Origin: DYGT01 sp964607795 | Lineage (GTDB): Bacteria; Patescibacteriota; Microgenomatia; UBA8517 | Direction of reading: 5' to 3' | DNA length: 8,997 bases | Assembly: GCA_964607795.1 (NCBI GenBank) | Contig: CAZSLA010000030.1 | Span: forward strand, 1-8,997 | Shown here: positions 1 to 6,929 of the stretch, piece by piece | Layout: every line of letters begins with the position of its first letter | Position numbering within the stretch: the first letter of the stretch is position 1 | Program-made: the position numbers and the translations under genes | The notes under the pieces: model-generated | Seen by the model: only the letters and a program-made list of their open reading frames with translations | Database searches by the model: none | What the model was told of the DNA's origin: nothing

Positions 1-1
1 A

Positions 2-811
2 AGGATTATCAGCAATTACGCCGTGGGTTTTGACAACATCAATGTGGAGGAGGCCACAAGTCGCGGTATAGTGGTCACTAATACACCTTCCAATGAAGTC
101 AATGAAGCAGTAGCCGAGCACACCTGGGCGCTAATTTTGTCCCTGGCCAGGCGGGTAGTGGAGGCAGATGAATCTACCCGACACAGCTCCTACAAAGGTT
201 GGGAGCCGGGTATTTTTCTAGGAATGAGTTTAGCTGACAAGACTTTGGGCATCATTGGCCTGGGTGGCATCGGAAGCAAGGTGGCCAAGCGGGCAAAGGG
301 CTTTGGCCTGCGCGTTTTATATAACAAGCGCTCCCGCGACGAGGAGGCTGAGCGTGAACTTGGTGTGGAGTTTAGCGAGCTTGATCATTTGCTTGCAAAT
401 TCGCATGTAGTTAGTCTCCATGTGCCTTTGACTCCGGAAACCCACCACATGATCAATGCCCAAGTTTTTGCTAAGATGCAAGACGGAGCCTTTTTGGTAA
501 ATACCGCCCGTGGGCCAATTGTTTACGAGCAGGAGCTGGTACAAGCCTTGCGTACGGGCAAGCTTGGTGGGGCGGCTTTGGATGTTTTTGATAACGAGCC
601 CGACATTAACCCAGAGCTTATTGCCATGGAAAATGTCATTTTAACGCCGCACATTGCCTCGGCCACTTGGGAGGCCAGAAACAAAATGGGTGAGCAAGCG
701 GTTTCGGCCGTGCTTGCGGTATTGGTTGGCCAGAAGCCCGAAAATTTGGTAAATGAAGAGGTGTGGGATAGCCGGCGGGTTTCGTACTCTTCAATTCATT
801 GTAAAATATAA
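2..811 (+). CDS. D-isomer-specific 2-hydroxyacid dehydrogenase (glyoxylate/hydroxypyruvate reductase type), 5'-truncated by window edge
   Basis: This cytosolic enzyme would reversibly reduce a 2-keto acid such as glyoxylate or hydroxypyruvate to the D-2-hydroxy acid using NAD(P)H. The reading frame is open from base 2 and begins inside the substrate-binding domain (RIISNYAVGFDN). The GTG at 23 is therefore an internal Val, not a start, and roughly 60-70 N-terminal residues are missing. Counting that Val as residue 1, a Rossmann GxGxxG (GLGGIG) lies at 79-84. The family catalytic triad is complete: Arg163 in NTARGP, Glu192 in DVFDNEP and His210 in LTPHIAS. The residues after the second Rossmann strand read NKRSR instead of ending in an acidic residue, so I infer NADP(H) preference. 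The C-terminal tail (YSSIHCKI) is unlike typical members. It ends two bases before the next gene and is probably co-transcribed with it. The exact substrate cannot be told from 3-phosphoglycerate or related keto acids. Confidence 0.9.
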   Translation, partial: RIISNYAVGFDNINVEEATSRGIVVTNTPSNEVNEAVAEHTWALILSLARRVVEADESTRHSSYKGWEPGIFLGMSLADKTLGIIGLGGIGSKVAKRAKGFGLRVLYNKRSRDEEAERELGVEFSELDHLLANSHVVSLHVPLTPETHHMINAQVFAKMQDGAFLVNTARGPIVYEQELVQALRTGKLGGAALDVFDNEPDINPELIAMENVILTPHIASATWEARNKMGEQAVSAVLAVLVGQKPENLVNEEVWDSRRVSYSSIHCKI

Positions 812-813
812 GC

Positions 814-1788
814 ATGAGAATTTTGCGTCGTGCATATCAACCCCGCAAGCCAAAAAACGGCAATCAGGAAAATAAGCCTTGGCGCAAACAAGAGCGCTTC
901 CTGGTTTTTGGCGCTCTTATCTTAACAGCCGCACCGGCCATGCTTTTGGCCCTTTGGGCAAGGTCATGGAAAATCGGGGGTTTGCCTGCCTTGAAATTGC
1001 CCAAACTTTCCTGGGAAGAGACCTTTATAATTGAAGGTAATATGCCTGCTAAAAGCGAGCTTGAGTCCAAACTATCCCAGATAACCCATGCTTATTCCGG
1101 CATTTATGGCGTGTATGTGTATGAGCTAAAAAATGACAGCCGCTGGGGTTTGAACAAAGAGCGCAAATTCCAGGCAGCTTCTTTGATTAAACTTCCGGTG
1201 ATGTTTGCCTCATATTCCCAGGCAGAAAACGGAAGCTTTGATCTTGATGCAATCTATAACCTGAAAGAGGAAGACAAGCTTACAGGCGCGGGTACACTCC
1301 ACACCAAGCCGGCGGGCAGCAAGTATACTTACCGTGAGCTTCTGGGGCTTATGGGTAAAGAGTCAGACAACACGGCCTTTAATGTCCTAAGAAAAAAGCT
1401 GGGGGAGGCGGTCATAAACCAGTTTATAGGGCAAGCAGGCATGACCAATACGTCTTTGGAAACCAATACCACAACCCCGCAGGATATGGGCATCCTTTTC
1501 CGGAAGCTCTATGAGGGTAGGCTCGTGAGTGTCAAAAGTCGGGATGAGATTTTGGAATTTTTGACTGACACCAATTATGAAGATTGGCTGGTAAACGGCG
1601 TGCCCGAAGGCGTGCGGGTTGCCCATAAATTCGGCCGTGAAATCCACGTCATTAACGACGCCGGCATTGTCTTTGCCCCCAACCCCTATGTGGTGGTACT
1701 GATGACCGAGGGTATTGTGGAAAGCGAGGCAGATGTGGCGCTTGTGGAGCTGTCACGCTTTATTTATGAGTCAGTCTCACAGGACTGA
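814..1788 (+). CDS. Membrane-anchored class A beta-lactamase-fold serine hydrolase, probably PBP-like
   Basis: The 324-residue protein has a basic N-terminus, one membrane segment at about 29-49 and an extracellular domain of the class A beta-lactamase/PBP fold. The visible motifs are SxxK (SLIK, nucleophile Ser123, Lys126), SDN at 184-186, and KFG at 272-274 where KTG is usual. The SxxK-to-SDN spacing of 61 matches class A enzymes (60 in TEM numbering). The stretch from SDN to the TTTP motif (219-222) is about 35 residues against about 50 in TEM. The omega loop that carries Glu166 and Asn170 therefore seems to be lost. I infer a slow-deacylating peptidoglycan or acyl-enzyme hydrolase rather than a resistance beta-lactamase. 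The start at 814 lies 2 nt after the upstream stop with no Shine-Dalgarno, suggesting translational coupling. Its last codons overlap the 3' end of the convergent PBP gene, so all three likely belong to cell-wall metabolism. Confidence 0.85.
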   Translation: MRILRRAYQPRKPKNGNQENKPWRKQERFLVFGALILTAAPAMLLALWARSWKIGGLPALKLPKLSWEETFIIEGNMPAKSELESKLSQITHAYSGIYGVYVYELKNDSRWGLNKERKFQAASLIKLPVMFASYSQAENGSFDLDAIYNLKEEDKLTGAGTLHTKPAGSKYTYRELLGLMGKESDNTAFNVLRKKLGEAVINQFIGQAGMTNTSLETNTTTPQDMGILFRKLYEGRLVSVKSRDEILEFLTDTNYEDWLVNGVPEGVRVAHKFGREIHVINDAGIVFAPNPYVVVLMTEGIVESEADVALVELSRFIYESVSQD

Positions 1789-4017
1789 GCTGCCCAAGCT
1801 ACTTTCGGCTTTGTCTTCAAATACCATTGAGCCACAGCTTGGAGGCTGGTTTTCTTCCAAAAACCACTCATTGCGCACGCTGCAGCCGCTGCAAGGGAGC
1901 GTACCGGTTTGCGGGCAGATAGGCCTTTGCACCAGGCCGGCGGGTGTATCCCAGTTGTGCTCCTCACCCAAAAGGCTGGTAATAATCCTGTTCCAGATGG
2001 GAGCCGCCCCTGTGATCCCTGAGGCCAGGCGGGACATGGGGGAGTTATCGTTATTGCCCACCCAGGTAACCACCAAAATATCGGGTGTGAAACCAATAGT
2101 GACGTTGTCGCGAAGCTCGTTACTCGTGCCCGTTTTAGCCGCTACCTTGTGTCCGGGAATATTAAGGGCACTATGGCTCCCAAAGGCCGGGGCGCGGGCG
2201 GAGTTGTCGCTTAAAATATCAGTAAGCATGTAGGCAACGCGAGGGTCTAAAATCTGCTCGCCGCAATTTTTTACATCTTTTAAAACAAAACGGTTTTTAT
2301 CACTAGTGCAGCTATTTTCATAAATGATTTTGCCACCGCTGCCCTTGATCGTTTGAATAGCATGGATGTCTGCACGCATGCCTTGGTTGGCAATCGTCGC
2401 ATAGACTTGGGCAAGTTCGGTCAAAAGCACATCCCCGCCCCCCAGGGTAAGGGACAGGCCATAGTCAGTGGGGTTCTGCCAGCTTGCAATCCCCAGTTTC
2501 TGCCCCAGGCTTACCATGTTCCCAACACCGTAGCTGGCCAGGACTTTGACAGCGGGAATATTTCTGGATTCGGCCAAAGCACTTCTGAGACTAATTTTTC
2601 CGCGGTATGAGCCGTCGTAGTTTTTGGGTGTGTAAGGTGGGGAGCCGGCAACATGATAAGTGATTGCCGTGTCTTCCAGGATGGTTGCAGGTGTGTAGCC
2701 GTGACTTAGGGCATAGGCATAATTCACCACTTTAATGCTTGAACCTGGCTGCCTGAGTCGCGTGAGCACATTTACATTGCCGTCATTTTGGCTATCAAAA
2801 TAATTTTTTGAGCCCACCATGGCCAGGATCTCGCCGTTTTTCGGGTTTACCACCATGGCCGCGCCATTACCCACCTTTAACGAGCTTAGTTTGGTCACTT
2901 CTTTGGTAACTTCTTCCTCCGTGAGCTTTTGGATCTTCATGTCCAAAGTGGTTACAACCTTGAGCCCGCCTTTTTCCACGACTTCCTCGCCATACCGCGC
3001 CACCAAGGCCTCGCGGACGTACATTACAAAGTGCGGAGCTAGGATGCCGATCTTATTTTGGGCGAACACCAGTTTTTCCTTCTGGGCAGCGCGGGCCTGA
3101 TCTTCGTTTATAAATCCATGGCTCTGCATAAGCCCAAGGATTTCTTTTTGCCGGGCTTGGGCAAGCTGGGGGTTGGCGCCAAAAGGCGAGTATTTAGTTG
3201 GGCTTTGCATCAGGCCAGCTAGAAGCGTCGCCTCTGCCAGGCTTAGGTCTTTGACTTCTTTGTTAAAGTACACGGCTGCCCCCTCGCGGATGCCGTAGGC
3301 CGTACCGCCAAAAGGCACTTCATTAAGGTACATTTCTAAAATTTCCTCCTTTTGGTAGAGCTGCTCGATTTTGATGGCCAGGTAAAGCTCTTTTAGTTTG
3401 CGCTTAAGGGTGCGCTCGGGTGTTAACAGAGTATTTTTTACCAACTGTTGGGTAATAGTGGAGCCGCCTTCGATTTTGCCTTCATTTAAGTATTTATACA
3501 AAGCCCGCGTCATGCCCTTGATGGAAAAACCCAGGTGGTTATAAAATTGAGCATCCTCAGCCGCCAAAACCGCAAGTTGGACATGCAGGGGAATTTCGGC
3601 GAGGCTTATGGGTGTGCGGTTTTCATCTTTGTAAATATTATATAAAAGGACACCGTTGCGGTCATAAATTTTGGTGGAAAGACTCGGGCTTCGGTTGCTA
3701 AGCGTTTGGGGTGAGGGCAGGTCTTTTAGAATTAGCTTCCAAAAGGCCGCGTAGCCCAGGATGGAAAGCAGGGCAATTAAGGCTCCGAAATGCATGGTTT
3801 TTTGGAATCTTTTGTTCTTATTAAAAAGTTTTGGAAGGCGGATTTTTTGACAATAAAGGACAGCAAGCACGACTGCCAGAAGGAGCCAATAAAGCGGTTT
3901 CCCCACCCAAGAAAAAAAGTCTTTGGCGCAGTTAATACTAAATTTTAAAAGTTGATGTGACCTTTTTGTTATGGGTTTTAGATTTTGGTTTAATTTGTTT
4001 TTAAACACAAACCCCAT
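1777..4017 (-). CDS. Bifunctional class A penicillin-binding protein (GT51 transglycosylase + transpeptidase), PBP1A type
   Basis: It polymerises lipid II into glycan strands and cross-links stem peptides at the outer face of the cytoplasmic membrane. The 746-residue protein has a GT51 domain from about 115 to 290. This shows the EDxxFxxHxG-like motif with catalytic Glu154 (EDAQFYNHLG), GGSTITQQ at 184-191, RKLKE at 206-210, and the ExYLN motif at 228-232. The transpeptidase domain (about 380-680) has SSIK with nucleophile Ser426 and Lys429, SRN at 484-486, and KTGT at 628-631. A short Cys-rich tail (C701, C709, C712, C728) follows. Two hydrophobic segments, about 41-56 and 77-95, flank a strongly basic stretch, where PBPs usually have one anchor. 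A start at Met75 is possible, but the promoter and AGGGTGA next to 4017 favour the long form. It is a paralog of the upstream PBP and converges with the serine hydrolase gene. Confidence 0.95.
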   Translation of the reverse strand: MGFVFKNKLNQNLKPITKRSHQLLKFSINCAKDFFSWVGKPLYWLLLAVVLAVLYCQKIRLPKLFNKNKRFQKTMHFGALIALLSILGYAAFWKLILKDLPSPQTLSNRSPSLSTKIYDRNGVLLYNIYKDENRTPISLAEIPLHVQLAVLAAEDAQFYNHLGFSIKGMTRALYKYLNEGKIEGGSTITQQLVKNTLLTPERTLKRKLKELYLAIKIEQLYQKEEILEMYLNEVPFGGTAYGIREGAAVYFNKEVKDLSLAEATLLAGLMQSPTKYSPFGANPQLAQARQKEILGLMQSHGFINEDQARAAQKEKLVFAQNKIGILAPHFVMYVREALVARYGEEVVEKGGLKVVTTLDMKIQKLTEEEVTKEVTKLSSLKVGNGAAMVVNPKNGEILAMVGSKNYFDSQNDGNVNVLTRLRQPGSSIKVVNYAYALSHGYTPATILEDTAITYHVAGSPPYTPKNYDGSYRGKISLRSALAESRNIPAVKVLASYGVGNMVSLGQKLGIASWQNPTDYGLSLTLGGGDVLLTELAQVYATIANQGMRADIHAIQTIKGSGGKIIYENSCTSDKNRFVLKDVKNCGEQILDPRVAYMLTDILSDNSARAPAFGSHSALNIPGHKVAAKTGTSNELRDNVTIGFTPDILVVTWVGNNDNSPMSRLASGITGAAPIWNRIITSLLGEEHNWDTPAGLVQRPICPQTGTLPCSGCSVRNEWFLEENQPPSCGSMVFEDKAESSLGSSVL
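2039..2066. repeat. 28-bp perfect direct repeat, copy 1 (in PBP gene 1777-4017)
   Basis: This stretch is identical, base for base, to 4612-4639 in the neighbouring PBP gene. It encodes the conserved transpeptidase segment WVGNNDNSP downstream of the KTG motif. All synonymous positions in the block match, although the surrounding DNA of the two paralogs has diverged. Confidence 0.7.
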
Positions 4018-4020
4018 ATG

Positions 4021-4027
4021 TCACCCT
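4021..4027 (-). promoter_or_regulatory. Possible ribosome binding site for the PBP gene starting at 4017
   Basis: On the minus strand AGGGTGA lies three bases before the ATG. Its GGTGA part can pair with the 3' end of 16S rRNA, though the spacing is short. It is the only Shine-Dalgarno-like element in front of any start in this window, and it supports 4017 over the internal Met75 codon. The likely transcription start falls within it, so it may not be fully present in the mRNA. Confidence 0.35.
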
Positions 4028-4029
4028 AT

Positions 4030-4058
4030 ATCATAACATCATCGATCTAGGTTTTGAA
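4030..4058 (-). promoter_or_regulatory. Candidate sigma70-type promoter with extended -10 for the downstream PBP
   Basis: On the minus strand TTCAAA (4058-4053) and TATGAT (4035-4030) are separated by 17 bp. The -10 box is preceded by TGT, giving the extended -10 form TGnTATGAT. The predicted transcript would start about 6-8 nt before the ATG at 4017, giving a very short leader. It sits in the 116-bp gap between the two PBP genes, so the downstream PBP can probably be expressed independently. I see no convincing rho-independent terminator in the same gap. Confidence 0.45.
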
Positions 4059-4133
4059 GTAGAATTTTGCTTGATTCTAAAAATAAATAATACTCTATAG
4101 TTTGATGAAAATCAGGAAGATTGGAGAGATTTA

Positions 4134-6395
4134 TTACTGATTAACGGATGGTTCTTTGGAGGGCCTGGAAATATTCGTTATGCCAAAGATGGGATAGCTT
4201 ACAGAGACGCTGGGCATGGGAAAGGGGCAAGTGAGGCAGATTTTGGTTCCCAAGGGGTCGTATAAAAGCAAATGGTTTTGGGTTTCGATTTTGTCCTGTG
4301 GCGTTTCTTCGGTGGCAAGCTCTTGTTTTTCGCGGTCAATGAAAATGTCTTCGCGGCTGACTCCGGCTGTGGGCACGGTGCCCTCTAAAAAGTACTCGTA
4401 GCGCGTGGGGCAATCTGCAAGTTCGCTTCCGGGGATGCTACCCGTGTTGGCACAAATATTGGCCCCGATCACGCTATCCGGCTGTCTTGGCCAGGCGTGG
4501 CCGGTTAGTCTGCTGCCATAAGCTCCGTCTTCGGCTTTGTCCAAAACCTCAGCCATAATGGCGTTCCAAATAGGCGAGGCGCCGGATACTCCGGACACAG
4601 CCCCGCTCATCGGGGAGTTATCGTTATTGCCCACCCAGGCAAGCGCCAGGGCATGTTTGGTGTAGCCTATGGTCCAGTTGTCGCGCCTGTCGTTGGTGGT
4701 GCCGGTTTTGACCGAGACCTCGGGGTGGCCCGTGACGCGCAAGAAGGAATTGACGCCAAAGGCAGCAACGCGGGCGTTATTGTCATGAAGAATCTGCGAA
4801 ATGATAAATGTCACCCCGGGCTCAAGGACGCGGTCGCCCTCACTATTTTCGCGGTCAAATTCATACAGCACTTTGCCTTTCCAGTCTTGAATTTTGGCAA
4901 TGGATACCAGGGGTTGTCTGATGCCTTCATTGGCAAAAACACCAAAGGCCACGGCCATGTCAGCGGGCCTTACCTCGCCCCCACCTAGGGTTAAGGAAAG
5001 GCCATATTGCGACGGATCATTAAAGGTGGTAATGCCCATATCCTTGGCAAAAGTAATAAAATTATTCAGGCCATTTAAGGCCAAGACGCGGACGGCAGGG
5101 ATGTTATAGGAATTGCCCAGGGCAAAGCGTACTTGCGTAGCTCCGTGGAAGCTACCGTCGTAGTTTCTGGGGCAGTAGGCTTCCTGGCCGGCGACGATAA
5201 AACAAGTGGGAATGTCGGCAAGCGGCGTGCTTGCTGTGATTTTGTGGTCCCGAAGGCCCAGGGCATAATTTAAAGGCTTGATGGAGCTGCCTGGCTGTCT
5301 GAGGGCAAAAATGATATTGACTTTCCCGTCTTCGTCCGTGGCATTATAGTCTTTTGAACCCACCATGGCCAAAACTTCGCCGGTATCCGGCCGGGTAACA
5401 AGCGCAGCTCCATTACCAACATCCTGGCCCGCAAGTTTGTTCACTTCTTTTTGGACTACCTTTTGAGCATATTCCTGAAGCTTCAGATCCAAGGTAGTGG
5501 TAACCCTGAGTCCCCCTTGCTCAATGACCGCATCGCCGTATTTTTCGGCCAGGGTTTCTTTAACCCACAAGGCAAAGTGAGGGGCTTTGAGGTTTTCCTG
5601 CTTTTGAAAAACCAGCTCTTGGTCAAAGGCTTCATCTGCCTTTTCCTGGCTAATGTAGCCGTCTTCTGCCATGCGGCGAAGCACCTGTTTTTGCCTCTCG
5701 CGTGCAAGCTCGGGGTGCGAGCCATATGGCGAATAGCGAGTGGGCGCGGCCGTCAGGCCCGCCAAAAGGGCAGCTTCGGAAAGGCTCAGGTCTTTGGCAC
5801 TTTTGCCAAAATAAAGCTCGCTTGCCGAGCCGATGCCATAGGCGGTTGAACCATAGGGAATCTGATTTAAATAAGTTTCGAGAATCGTGTTTTTGGAATA
5901 GCGCATCTCGACCAATGCCGCCAAGATAAACTCCCTGAGTTTCCGCCTAATGGTGCGCTCAGGCGTCAAAAGCGAATTTTTGACTAGCTGCTGGGTGAGC
6001 GTGGAGCCGCCTTGGGCCCGGCCGCGGGTAAACTGGCGCGAAAGCCCGCGAATGATACCTGCAATATCAAAGCCCTTGTGCTTGTAAAAATCTTTGTCTT
6101 CAATGGCAATCGTTGCTTGTTTGACGTGCTCGGGGATCTCCTCAAGATTGAGGGGGTTTCGCCTCTCGTCCGCATAGATTTCATAAATCAGCTCGCCGTT
6201 TCTATCAAAAATTTTGGTGGAAACCGCTTGGGCATCGGTAATATTTGCCGAAACCGGCAAATCCCAAAAAAGCCACAGCCCAAAACCAATAAAAACTACA
6301 AGCATGATGGCAATAAACTTTATTTTCCGACTTGCTTTTGTAGCCCTGACAAACAGGCTTTTACCGTTTTTATTCTTTGCTTTTTTCTTGGCCAT
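4134..6395 (-). CDS. Bifunctional class A penicillin-binding protein (GT51 transglycosylase + transpeptidase), second paralog
   Basis: This 753-residue paralog of the adjacent PBP has the same two activities on lipid II and nascent peptidoglycan. A Lys-rich cytoplasmic N-terminus (1-25) leads into one membrane anchor at about 26-44. The GT51 domain has EDKDFYKHKG with catalytic Glu99, GGSTLTQQ at 129-136, RRKLRE at 150-155 and the ETYLN motif at 173-177. The transpeptidase domain has SSIK with Ser370 and Lys373, SYN at 429-431, and KTGT at 563-566. The tail is longer than in the other PBP. It includes YDPLGTKICLTCP (712-724) with a CxxC pair, followed by about 30 low-complexity Ser/Pro-rich residues. 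All catalytic residues are intact. No Shine-Dalgarno precedes the ATG; instead TATAAT ends five bases upstream, which suggests a leaderless mRNA. The start is set by the Lys-rich sequence and the divergent gene 31 bp away. Confidence 0.95.
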   Translation of the reverse strand: MAKKKAKNKNGKSLFVRATKASRKIKFIAIMLVVFIGFGLWLFWDLPVSANITDAQAVSTKIFDRNGELIYEIYADERRNPLNLEEIPEHVKQATIAIEDKDFYKHKGFDIAGIIRGLSRQFTRGRAQGGSTLTQQLVKNSLLTPERTIRRKLREFILAALVEMRYSKNTILETYLNQIPYGSTAYGIGSASELYFGKSAKDLSLSEAALLAGLTAAPTRYSPYGSHPELARERQKQVLRRMAEDGYISQEKADEAFDQELVFQKQENLKAPHFALWVKETLAEKYGDAVIEQGGLRVTTTLDLKLQEYAQKVVQKEVNKLAGQDVGNGAALVTRPDTGEVLAMVGSKDYNATDEDGKVNIIFALRQPGSSIKPLNYALGLRDHKITASTPLADIPTCFIVAGQEAYCPRNYDGSFHGATQVRFALGNSYNIPAVRVLALNGLNNFITFAKDMGITTFNDPSQYGLSLTLGGGEVRPADMAVAFGVFANEGIRQPLVSIAKIQDWKGKVLYEFDRENSEGDRVLEPGVTFIISQILHDNNARVAAFGVNSFLRVTGHPEVSVKTGTTNDRRDNWTIGYTKHALALAWVGNNDNSPMSGAVSGVSGASPIWNAIMAEVLDKAEDGAYGSRLTGHAWPRQPDSVIGANICANTGSIPGSELADCPTRYEYFLEGTVPTAGVSREDIFIDREKQELATEETPQDKIETQNHLLLYDPLGTKICLTCPFPMPSVSVSYPIFGITNISRPSKEPSVNQ
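4612..4639. repeat. 28-bp perfect direct repeat, copy 2 (in PBP gene 4134-6395)
   Basis: Identical to 2039-2066. It encodes the same WVGNNDNSP segment of the transpeptidase domain in the second paralog. Flanking codons differ between the two copies. Confidence 0.7.
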
Positions 6396-6400
6396 AATGG

Positions 6401-6416
6401 ATTATACTCTATTATA
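6401..6416 (-). promoter_or_regulatory. Candidate -10 boxes for the upstream PBP (leaderless type)
   Basis: The minus strand carries two perfect TATAAT hexamers, at 6416-6411 and 6406-6401. The proximal one ends five bases before the ATG at 6395, placing transcription initiation at or next to the start codon. No good -35 match is present at 16-18 bp from either, so they would overlap the 5' end of the divergent gene if used. They sit in the 31-bp gap shared with the HEPN gene. Confidence 0.4.
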
Positions 6417-6418
6417 AA
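6403..6418 (+). promoter_or_regulatory. Candidate -10 boxes for the HEPN-CPBP pair (leaderless type)
   Basis: On the plus strand TATACT (6403-6408) and TATAAA (6413-6418) overlap the minus-strand TATAAT boxes. The second ends eight bases before the ATG at 6427, the usual distance from a -10 box to +1 when the start codon is the transcript's first codon. There is no Shine-Dalgarno. A -35 element is not clear; TTGGCC at 6388-6393 would need a 19-bp spacer. Confidence 0.35.
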
Positions 6419-6426
6419 GCTACGCC

Positions 6427-6927
6427 ATGAACCTAGAAGACCTGCGGCAAAAAAACTGGTGGACCTATCTGGAGCGCGATTTACAGGAGCTTCTGTCCGA
6501 GGCTTTGGTGCTTTTGGCGCTTGCAAAAAAATGGAACCAGTCGTTCCATGATTATTCATTTGTCGTCTTTCCCGCGGCCAAAGCCTATGAAGGCTTTTTA
6601 AAAAAGTTTTTTCTGGACATGGGCATTATCACGGAAAAGGACTACTATGGCAAGCACTTTCGTATCGGCAAATCCTTAAACCCCACCTTAGACATCAAAT
6701 ACCGCGGTCATGATTGGGTGTATGATGATCTGACCCGCTTTTGCGGCAGTGAGAGCCTACCCAAAAAGCTTTGGCAGACATGGAAAAACTCGCGCAACCT
6801 AGTTACCCACTGGTTTCCCAACGAGCAAAATGCCATTGACCTCGTTGAAGCAGAAAAAAGAATAATGTTCGTGATTGAGGCAATAGATGAAGCTTTTGTA
6901 GAATGTGGTGTACAATTAAAACAGTAG
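6427..6927 (+). CDS. HEPN-domain ribonuclease-like protein, resembling the RnlA (RNase LS) toxin catalytic domain
   Basis: The 166-residue soluble protein is mostly predicted helix. Its key signature is RNLVTH at 123-128, the HEPN Rx4-6H RNase motif (Arg123, His128). Upstream, FPAAKAYEGFLKKFF (48-62) resembles the helix of RnlA-family toxins that carries their catalytic Glu, and Glu55 lies 68 residues before Arg123. In E. coli RnlA the triad is Glu258, Arg318 and His323, with similar order and spacing, and the C-terminal HEPN domain has about this length. I therefore infer a metal-independent endoribonuclease made only of that domain, lacking RnlA's N-terminal parts. No RnlB-like antitoxin is adjacent. 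The stop is followed two bases later by a CPBP membrane-protein gene, so the two probably form one operon. It could instead be a non-toxic HEPN regulator. Confidence 0.6.
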   Translation: MNLEDLRQKNWWTYLERDLQELLSEALVLLALAKKWNQSFHDYSFVVFPAAKAYEGFLKKFFLDMGIITEKDYYGKHFRIGKSLNPTLDIKYRGHDWVYDDLTRFCGSESLPKKLWQTWKNSRNLVTHWFPNEQNAIDLVEAEKRIMFVIEAIDEAFVECGVQLKQ

Positions 6928-6929
6928 GG

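Noticed and set aside
814..1788. Annotation as a beta-lactam resistance gene.
   Set aside because: The omega-loop region that should hold the deacylating Glu is about 15 residues short and KTG is KFG. The fold is right but the resistance call is not supported.
1715..2233. A 172-codon plus-strand open frame opposite the PBP C-terminus.
   Set aside because: It is antisense to the conserved KTG region of the transpeptidase domain, with a low-complexity translation lacking any motif.
4110..4133. Possible intrinsic terminator after the upstream PBP.
   Set aside because: Only a 4-bp stem (TGAT/ATCA) is visible on the minus strand and no T-run follows directly.
4101..4265. A plus-strand open stretch that reads like protein (for example NGWFFGGPGNIRYAKDGIAY) opposite the C-terminal tail of the PBP.
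   Set aside because: It lies in exact codon-opposite-codon phase with the PBP gene, a phase in which stops are rare. It has no start codon (TAG at 4098-4100 precedes it), and the PBP tail with its CxxC motif looks genuine.
6012..6551. A 179-codon plus-strand open frame across the PBP N-terminus and the HEPN gene start.
   Set aside because: It is antisense to a conserved GT51 domain and out of frame with the HEPN gene. The translation shows no domain, and the real genes explain the region.
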